Program-made: the position numbers and the translations under genes
Notes under the pieces: generated by a model
What the model was told of the DNA's origin: nothing
Seen by the model: only the letters and a program-made list of their open reading frames with translations
The model's database searches: none
Part shown: positions 1-5,047 of the stretch, piece after piece
How positions within the stretch are numbered: position 1 is the first letter of the stretch
Layout: the number at the start of each line of letters is the position of its first letter
NCBI GenBank assembly: GCA_002436485.1
Contig: DJMK01000169.1
Coordinates: 1 to 5,047 of the forward strand
Length of the DNA stretch: 5,047 bases
Reading direction: 5' to 3'
DNA from: Proteobacteria bacterium UBA6492
GTDB lineage: Bacteria; Pseudomonadota; Gammaproteobacteria; UBA6429; Thiohalophilaceae

Positions 1-344
1 GTAGCTCCGGTGGTCGTCAGACCCGAAATGGATTCAAATACAGCATCAGTGATTGATATATCGATATGTGGATCAATAATGAAAGGTATCGCACCAAACA
101 AACCCAGTACCGTCCAGAACATCACCACGATAATGAAACCATCACGCAGGCGTAGTTCCTGTTTCTGGTTTTTTACCGGTAACCACATCACGATACCGGT
201 GATCAGCGTTACCGCAAAGGCATCAAAAAAGGCTTCGAAGGCACCATCCAGGTAAATAACCGAGACGATCATCGGCGGAATTTGTGTCGAACTGAAAACG
301 ATGAGTAGTAGTCCGAGAATGCGCTGAATGGTAAGAAAATGCAT
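1..344 (-). CDS. trkH: TrkH K+ uptake channel subunit (N-terminal 114 residues, 3' end off window)
   Basis: This is the membrane pore subunit of the Trk potassium uptake system, which admits K+ through the inner membrane under control of TrkA. The reading frame is open from ATG 344 to the window edge. The start MHFLTIQRILGLL resembles E. coli TrkH, which also begins MHF. Hydrophobic segments lie at about residues 9-31, 40-56 and 69-90. They are followed by the first pore helix and selectivity filter, ITDAVFESISGLTTTGA at residues 98-114, with the filter Thr-Thr-Gly-Ala-Thr completed at the edge. The full family protein is about 480 residues, so roughly three quarters is missing here. It starts 18 nt after the trkA stop and no clear Shine-Dalgarno is visible, so translational coupling to trkA is likely (inference). 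The related name ktrB/trkG is less likely given the adjacent two-domain TrkA. Confidence 0.95.
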   Translation of the reverse strand, partial: MHFLTIQRILGLLLIVFSSTQIPPMIVSVIYLDGAFEAFFDAFAVTLITGIVMWLPVKNQKQELRLRDGFIIVVMFWTVLGLFGAIPFIIDPHIDISITDAVFESISGLTTTGA

Positions 345-362
345 GAATGTCGTGTTAAAACG

Positions 363-1736
363 CTAGATAAATGTAAAGCCGACCTGGAAAAGTTTTTCCA
401 CTTCAAGTATGTATTTCTTGTCAACCACGAAAAGGATCACGTGGTCTTCGGATTCAACTACGGTATCGTGGTGCGCAATTAATACCTCGTTATCGCGAAC
501 GATTGCACCAATCGTGGTGCCTGAAGGTAGTTTCAGGTCTTCAATTTTGCGTCCAACAACTTTTGATGAGCTTTCATCACCATGCGCGATGGCTTCTATC
601 GCTTCGGCAGCACCACGGCGCAGTGAATGCACTCGCGCTACATCACCGCGCCGCACATGTGTCAGCAGGCTTCCAATGGTTACCTGTTGCGGTGAGATCG
701 CGATATCGATATCGCCGCTCTGAACCAGATCGACATAAGCGGCGCGGTTGATAAGGGTCATGACTTTTTTGGCACCCAGTCGTTTTGCCAGCATGGAAGA
801 AAGGATATTGGCTTCATCATCATTGGTGAGTGCGCAGTAGACATCAGTATTTTCGATATTCTCATCCAGTAACAGATCCTGGTCGGCCACGTCGCCGCGC
901 AACACAATTGTTTTTTCAAGTTCGCTGGAAAGATCATGAGTTCTCGCCAGGTTATGATCGATTAACTTGACCTGGTACTTGTTTTCCAGTGCCTTGGCAA
1001 CACGACGGCCGATGTTACCACCACCGGCGACAATGATACGTTTGTAGGGTTTATCCAGTCGGCGCAGCTCGCCCATCACGGCACGAATGTCTTTTTTGGC
1101 GGCTATGAAAAACACTTCATCGTCTGCCTCGATGACGGTATGCCCTTCAGGTATGATGGCTCGGTTGCGACGATAAATTGCTGCCACGCGCGTATCAACA
1201 TTAGGCATATGGTCACGAATACGCCGTAGCTCGTTACCTACGAGTGGTCCCCCATAGTAGGCACGCACACCTACCAATTGCACCTGGCCGTCAGCAAAAT
1301 CCAGTACCTGCAGGGCACCCGGATATTCAATCAGGCGCTGGATGCTTTCAGTAATCAATTGCTCTGGACTGATCAGTACATCGATAGGCAGCGCTTCCTG
1401 TGCAAACAGCTCGGGATGACTCAGGTATTCGTGTGCACGTACGCGGGCAATCTTGGTGGGGGTGTGAAAAATCGTATAGGCAACCTGGCAGGCTATCATA
1501 TTGGTTTCATCTGAGTCGGTTACTGCGATCAGCATATCGGCATCATCGGCACCAGCACGATGCAGAACTTCGGGATAGGAAGCAACACCAGCTATGGTGC
1601 GAATATCAAGATGATCCTGCATGACACGCAGCAGTTCCGGGTCCTTGTCAACCAGGGTAATATCATTGGCTTCAGTCATGAGGTTTTCGGCGAGAGAACT
1701 TCCGACCTGTCCAGCGCCAAGAATAATAATTTTCAT
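363..1736 (-). CDS. trkA: TrkA, NAD(H)-binding RCK regulatory subunit of the Trk K+ transporter
   Basis: This is the peripheral cytoplasmic protein that binds NAD+/NADH and adenine nucleotides and gates the TrkH K+ channel. At 457 residues it matches the proteobacterial double-length TrkA (E. coli about 458). Two tandem RCK units are visible. The first Rossmann unit starts with GAGQVG at residues 7-12, with Asp30 at the end of strand 2. It is followed by a TrkA-C domain at about 140-225 (EYPGALQVLDFADG; YYGGPLVGNEL). The second Rossmann unit starts with GGGNIG at 238-243, with Asp260 ending strand 2, and is followed by a second TrkA-C domain at about 370-455. Other family signatures are TDSDETNMIACQVAY (73-87), ISPEQL (122-127), TNDDEANI (304-311) and ISPQQ (347-351). 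The ATG start gives the usual MKIIILGAGQVG N-terminus. A 65-nt spacer separates it from the upstream regulator gene, and trkH follows 18 nt downstream. All nucleotide-binding motifs look intact. No strong Shine-Dalgarno is seen; the leader is AT-rich. Confidence 0.97.
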   Translation of the reverse strand: MKIIILGAGQVGSSLAENLMTEANDITLVDKDPELLRVMQDHLDIRTIAGVASYPEVLHRAGADDADMLIAVTDSDETNMIACQVAYTIFHTPTKIARVRAHEYLSHPELFAQEALPIDVLISPEQLITESIQRLIEYPGALQVLDFADGQVQLVGVRAYYGGPLVGNELRRIRDHMPNVDTRVAAIYRRNRAIIPEGHTVIEADDEVFFIAAKKDIRAVMGELRRLDKPYKRIIVAGGGNIGRRVAKALENKYQVKLIDHNLARTHDLSSELEKTIVLRGDVADQDLLLDENIENTDVYCALTNDDEANILSSMLAKRLGAKKVMTLINRAAYVDLVQSGDIDIAISPQQVTIGSLLTHVRRGDVARVHSLRRGAAEAIEAIAHGDESSSKVVGRKIEDLKLPSGTTIGAIVRDNEVLIAHHDTVVESEDHVILFVVDKKYILEVEKLFQVGFTFI

Positions 1737-1801
1737 TTGTACTTATTTGTCTTTATTTGATTTTATTATAGCTCAAGCGTTACAAGGTATACGCTGCGGG
1801 A
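1737..1801 (-). promoter_or_regulatory. ntrX-trkA spacer with a possible trkA promoter
   Basis: This 65-nt gap is the longest non-coding stretch in the window. Read on the minus strand it holds a perfect TATAAT at 1770-1765, about 28 nt before the trkA ATG. At a 17-nt spacing the upstream hexamer is CGTATA (1793-1788), which matches TTGACA at only two positions, and there is no TG extension. Any sigma-70 promoter here is therefore weak or activator-dependent. Below the -10 the leader is strongly AT-rich and lacks a clear Shine-Dalgarno. A trkAH-specific promoter would let K+ uptake be expressed apart from the two-component genes, but this is inference from a single good hexamer. Confidence 0.35.
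1776..1795 (-). repeat. Small imperfect inverted repeat between ntrX and trkA
   Basis: AGCGT at 1776-1780 and ACGCT at 1791-1795 are exact inverted copies. Inside them TAC (1781-1783) can pair with GTA (1787-1789), leaving one bulged T and a three-base loop. The hairpin lies just after the ntrX stop. On the minus strand it is followed by TTGAGC and then TATAAT rather than a T-run, so it does not look like an intrinsic terminator. It overlaps the expected -35 region of the putative trkA promoter, so it could be an operator half-site pair, an mRNA end-protecting or processing hairpin, or chance. Confidence 0.3.
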
Positions 1802-3229
1802 TCAATCCTTGTCACCCAGGCTCTTGGGGTCAATGCCCAGCGAACGAAGTTTACGGTAAAGGTGTGTGCGCTCCAGTCCGACTATCTTGGCAACTTTACC
1901 TACGCTACCTTCATGTTGTTTTAACTGGTATTCCAGGTAAGCTTTTTCGAATTGTTCACGCGCTTCGCGTAATGGCCTGTCATATCCCATGGGAATGGAG
2001 CCACTGATCGGCTGGCTTGACGCACCCAGTGCCTGTTCCACCTCATCCAGGCTGATTTCCGCACCAGCACCAATAATTAACAGTCGTTGTACCAGGTTAC
2101 TGAGCTCACGTATGTTGCCTGGCCAGTGGTAGTTACGCAGACGATTTTGTGCGGGTAGTGAGAATTTGCGATAGGGTAACTTGTCCTGTTCGACGTACAG
2201 GTTCACATAGTAATTGAGCAGTTCGGGAACATCTTCGCGATGCTCGCGTAACGATGGTATGCGAAGCGGAACCACGTTCAGCTGGTAATACAAATCCTTG
2301 CGAAATTTTTCCTGCTCGATCATGGTTTCAAGGTTGTAGTGGGTGGCGGCAACAATGCGTACATACAACTGGACACTCGTATCGCCGCCTACGCGCTGAA
2401 AGGCCCGGGTTTCCAGTGCAGAGTTCAGGCGGGTTTGCGTGGCCATGTCGAGGTCACCGACATCGCTGATAAACAGGGTTCCACCATTAGCTTGTTCCAG
2501 CAGACCATAATGAATTTTACCCTCTTCTTCACTGCCAAATAGCTGCGCTTCAATACCCTCTGCAGCCAGGGAGGCGATGCTTACTTCAACGAAGGGGCGT
2601 TCACGGTGCGGACTACAGTTATGCAGGTAATGGGCAACCACGTTCATACCACTGCCGGATTCGCCGGTCATCAGCACCCAGGTATCATGTTCTGCGATGC
2701 GTTTGACCTGCTCTCGCAGCCGTTGCATGACCGCACTGTGTCCAACCGGTTCGTGCGGCATATGAGACTGGCGTCGCAGCCCCAGGTTTTCACGCTGAAG
2801 GCGTTCTGCCTCAAGGGCATGCTCGATAGTAAGTAATAACTTCGCCAGCGAGAGGGGCTTTTCGATGAAGTCGTAAGCGCCCAAACGAGTGGCTTCTACG
2901 GCAGTTTCGACGGTGCCATGTCCAGACATCATAATCACCGGCATTGGCAAGCCACCACCTTCTTCAGCCCATTCCTTTAATAAGGTGATGCCATCAACAT
3001 CTGGCATCCAGATGTCAAGCAGTACCAGATCTGGACGGCGGTCACGGTGTGATTTGCGGGCAGACTCGCCATCCTCGGCGACGCTAACGTCATATCCCTC
3101 GTCTTCAAGTATTTCCTGCAGCAGATTGCGGATATCGGGTTCGTCGTCCACTACCAGGATGTAGGGATTCGGGCGTGGTCCACGATTTTCCTGGCGTTCG
3201 TTTAGCGACTCTTCTTTATGCGGCTGCAT
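1802..3229 (-). CDS. ntrX: NtrX-type response regulator with a degenerate AAA+ domain
   Basis: This is the cytoplasmic DNA-binding response regulator partner of the upstream NtrY-type kinase. The 475 residues comprise a charged N-terminal extension (1-20), then a receiver at about 22-138 with acidic pair Asp28/Asp29, phosphoacceptor Asp72 (LLDIWMPD), switch Ser102 and Lys124 (FIEKP). A helical linker follows (about 136-153), then an AAA+ domain at about 160-400 and a Fis-type helix-turn-helix at about 420-466 (GLERTHLYRKL). Receiver and HTH look intact. The AAA+ core does not: Walker A reads GESGSGMN (189-196) with Met195 in place of Lys. Walker B reads LFISD (252-256) with Ser in place of Asp. 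The GAFTGA loop is absent and shortened (229-250), and FRKDLYYQL (309-317) has Gln316 where the second Arg is expected. Sensor II GNIREL (371-376) is kept. ATG 3229 is the only start before the receiver, with GGGA 7 nt upstream, and it overlaps the kinase gene by 14 nt. Family assignment is firm; the symbol follows the NtrX-like family. Nitrogen regulation itself is not shown. Confidence 0.88.
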   Translation of the reverse strand: MQPHKEESLNERQENRGPRPNPYILVVDDEPDIRNLLQEILEDEGYDVSVAEDGESARKSHRDRRPDLVLLDIWMPDVDGITLLKEWAEEGGGLPMPVIMMSGHGTVETAVEATRLGAYDFIEKPLSLAKLLLTIEHALEAERLQRENLGLRRQSHMPHEPVGHSAVMQRLREQVKRIAEHDTWVLMTGESGSGMNVVAHYLHNCSPHRERPFVEVSIASLAAEGIEAQLFGSEEEGKIHYGLLEQANGGTLFISDVGDLDMATQTRLNSALETRAFQRVGGDTSVQLYVRIVAATHYNLETMIEQEKFRKDLYYQLNVVPLRIPSLREHREDVPELLNYYVNLYVEQDKLPYRKFSLPAQNRLRNYHWPGNIRELSNLVQRLLIIGAGAEISLDEVEQALGASSQPISGSIPMGYDRPLREAREQFEKAYLEYQLKQHEGSVGKVAKIVGLERTHLYRKLRSLGIDPKSLGDKD

Positions 3230-5047
3230 CCGATGTTCCCGTCGGTTTCATGTGCTCATGGAGCAGATTATCCTGATTTTCCTTGTTGACCGGAAGGCGT
3301 ATCACGATGCGAGCACCACCCGTTTCAAGGTTCTCAGCCCATATCATACCACCATGTTCCTCGATAATTTTCTTTACGATTGCCAGGCCCAGACCACTGC
3401 CGCGGGGCTTACTGGTGACGTAGGGTTCAAACAGGTGGCCGAGCATCGTTTCCGGAAAGCCTGGCCCGTTATCTTCGATACGCATTTCCACAAAGCGGCA
3501 TGCTTCTTTTTCCATGCACTTGGTAGTGATTACAAGACTGGCATCGGCCTGCTCGTTCATGGCCTCCAGCGAGTTTTTTATCAGATTATGCAATAACTGG
3601 CGCAAGCGCCCGTCATCGGCCTCGATTTGTGGTGTACTGTCATCAAGCACCAGGTCAAATTTACAAGCCATCGCTTCATTACGGTAAAGGTCAAGCACTT
3701 CGTTGATCACTTCGTTGAGGTTGGTTGGTTTGAGTTCGAGTGTTGGCATGCGGGCGTAATCAGAGAAGGCCTTGACCATCTCTTTAAGTGTTTCTACCTG
3801 TTGCACGATTGTATGGGTTGAACGATCCAGCAGCTCGGCATCTTCAGGATTCATCTTATTCAGATATTTATGGCGCAGGCGTTCAGCGGATAATTGTATT
3901 GGTGTTAACGGGTTTTTGATTTCATGAGCCAGTCGGCGTGCTACTTCCCCCCAGGCGGCGTTGCGTTGTGCCTGAACCAGGTTGGTAATATCGTCAAATA
4001 CAATGATGTAACCGCTGTTTTCGCTGTCATGCAAGGCGGGTAGCGTGCTGCCTTTACAGAACAGTACCTGTCGCCCGCTGGTATTGAAAAATGTGCTTTC
4101 TTCTTCCCATTCCTGATCGTGGTTTTCAAGATGCGAGTAAATCATGTCGATGAATAGCAGGGTTTGTGGTTGTTCATGTGACAGTTTATCCAGAGAAAAT
4201 CCTTCATAGGATTCCAGGTTGACAGAAAGAATCTGGCTAGCTGCGGCGTTACTGGTATGTAAATGCCGATTGTTATCCAGCGTGATGACACCTGAAGAAA
4301 GGTGTGTCAGTACAACTTCAAGATAGGCATGTTGTTCTGCCAGTTGCCTTTGGCTACGGTTAGCTTCATCGGTCACCATGGCAATTTTCTCAGTCATCTG
4401 GTTAAAGGAGCGCACCAGGAAACCGAGTTCATCCTTACCCGGTAGCGGTAGCCTTGTCTGATAATTTCCTTCGGCAACTGCGCGTGTTCCTTCAACCAGA
4501 TCACTGATAGGTTGTACAAGTCGGCGTGCCAGGAAAAAGGCGGCCCAGATAGACATTAACAGGGTCAATAACAGTACCAGCGAGAGTGTCAGAATGAAGG
4601 TTGTTTTTAACGGGTCTCGTAGATAGATGAGTTCGCGATACTGGGCGAATGCGGTCTGTACACTTTCCGCTAGAGTATTCATGCGTTCCGTGATGGAAAA
4701 CAAGCCCTGCAAAATACGTACTTCACCAACCGCTGCAGTAGCTGGGACCATAATGGCAACACGAATATACAGCTCCTTATCCTGCAACGGCACCAGTCCG
4801 ACGTATTCATTATCCAGCCGCAGGCGCGACTGAATAGCTTCATCCAGGTGCACTGGCACGAGCCTGCCGGCCTCGATATTACTGGAGGCCACGATACGGT
4901 TTTGTGGCCCAAACAGGGTCAGCTCAGTTGCATCCAGGCTGCTACGCATATCATTGATGCTGAGTGCGGCAAGCTCGTTGGGAACAGTACCGAGCTCGGT
5001 CGAAATCGTTTTCGTCTGGCGCAACAGGTCACGCATTCGAATGCCCA
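3216..5047 (-). CDS. ntrY: NtrY-type membrane sensor histidine kinase (5' end off window)
   Basis: This is an inner-membrane kinase that autophosphorylates on His and should pass phosphate to the adjacent NtrX-type regulator. The frame stays open to the window edge, and the Met codon at 5036 is most likely internal, because family members carry one or more N-terminal membrane helices that are missing here. Counting from that Met, residues 1-140 form a probable periplasmic sensing region. A membrane helix lies at about 145-169, HAMP at 170-222 (LVQPISDLVEG; DELGFLVRSFNQM) and PAS at about 235-352. The HisKA domain has His371 in RRLAHEIKNPLTPIQLSAER, which keeps the HExxN pattern associated with phosphatase activity. 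The ATPase domain has the N box HNLIKNSLEAM (483-493), G1 DNGPGF (522-527), F box FEPYVTSK (536-543) and G2 GSGLGLAIV (546-554). All catalytic motifs are present. The 3' end overlaps the regulator start by 14 nt, which suggests coupled translation and fixed stoichiometry. The signal is unknown, and the ntrY symbol reflects family and neighbour only. Confidence 0.9.
   Translation of the reverse strand, partial: GIRMRDLLRQTKTISTELGTVPNELAALSINDMRSSLDATELTLFGPQNRIVASSNIEAGRLVPVHLDEAIQSRLRLDNEYVGLVPLQDKELYIRVAIMVPATAAVGEVRILQGLFSITERMNTLAESVQTAFAQYRELIYLRDPLKTTFILTLSLVLLLTLLMSIWAAFFLARRLVQPISDLVEGTRAVAEGNYQTRLPLPGKDELGFLVRSFNQMTEKIAMVTDEANRSQRQLAEQHAYLEVVLTHLSSGVITLDNNRHLHTSNAAASQILSVNLESYEGFSLDKLSHEQPQTLLFIDMIYSHLENHDQEWEEESTFFNTSGRQVLFCKGSTLPALHDSENSGYIIVFDDITNLVQAQRNAAWGEVARRLAHEIKNPLTPIQLSAERLRHKYLNKMNPEDAELLDRSTHTIVQQVETLKEMVKAFSDYARMPTLELKPTNLNEVINEVLDLYRNEAMACKFDLVLDDSTPQIEADDGRLRQLLHNLIKNSLEAMNEQADASLVITTKCMEKEACRFVEMRIEDNGPGFPETMLGHLFEPYVTSKPRGSGLGLAIVKKIIEEHGGMIWAENLETGGARIVIRLPVNKENQDNLLHEHMKPTGTSDAAA

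Noticed and set aside
58..67. 10-bp palindrome ATATCGATAT near the left edge.
   Set aside because: It lies within the trkH coding region and is explained by the codons for His-Ile-Asp-Ile.
10..255. Plus-strand open frame of 81 codons.
   Set aside because: It is antisense to trkH, whose minus-strand translation is a clear family match, and the plus-strand product has low-complexity content and no recognisable domain.
700..715. Perfect 16-bp palindrome GCGATATCGATATCGC inside trkA.
   Set aside because: It encodes the conserved TrkA peptide GDIDIAIS, which resembles the matching stretch of E. coli TrkA. The symmetry follows from Ile/Asp/Ala codon choice, so there is no reason to call a binding site.
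1776..1795. Rho-independent terminator after the response regulator gene.
   Set aside because: The stem is short (5 plus 3 pairs with a bulge) and no T-run follows on the minus strand.
1621..2007. Plus-strand open frame of 128 codons spanning the trkA start and ntrX end.
   Set aside because: It is antisense to two well-supported genes, and the translation shows no domain or membrane pattern. It is a shadow frame.
3941..4129. Minus-strand 62-codon frame inside the sensor kinase gene.
   Set aside because: It lies within the PAS coding region in another frame. The kinase frame is continuous and carries all expected motifs, so there is no frameshift to explain.

Overview
The window carries four genes, all on the minus strand and closely packed, in transcription order (right to left): an NtrY-type membrane sensor histidine kinase (5' end cut off by the right edge), an NtrX-type response regulator, trkA and trkH (3' end cut off by the left edge). 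TrkA and the visible part of TrkH closely resemble the Enterobacteria/Pseudomonas K+ uptake proteins, which points to a proteobacterium, most likely a gammaproteobacterium of moderate GC content. In many beta- and gammaproteobacteria an ntrY-ntrX pair lies between rsmB/DUF4390 genes and trkA-trkH, and this layout fits that order. Genus cannot be read from the sequence.

Layout: 5047-3216 sensor kinase; 3229-1802 response regulator, whose start overlaps the kinase end by 14 nt; 1801-1737 a 65-nt spacer with a small imperfect hairpin, a perfect TATAAT and a short 10-nt-phased CAAAT repeat; 1736-363 trkA; 362-345 an 18-nt spacer; 344-1 trkH. No stretch longer than 65 nt lacks a gene. I see no RNA genes, mobile elements, CRISPR arrays or convincing rho-independent terminators.

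How the genes work together: the kinase senses a periplasmic or membrane signal and a cytoplasmic PAS input, and phosphorylates the receiver of the regulator. TrkA is the cytoplasmic NAD(H)-binding RCK subunit that gates the TrkH K+ channel. The gene order suggests, but does not prove, a link between the two-component system and K+ or membrane-energy homeostasis.

The most notable observation is in the NtrX-type regulator. Its receiver domain and Fis-type DNA-binding domain look intact, but its central AAA+ domain has lost the Walker A lysine (Met195), the Walker B aspartate (Ser255), the GAFTGA sigma-54 contact loop and one candidate arginine finger (Gln316). It looks like a pseudo-ATPase, so the routine label 'sigma-54-dependent activator' is probably wrong.
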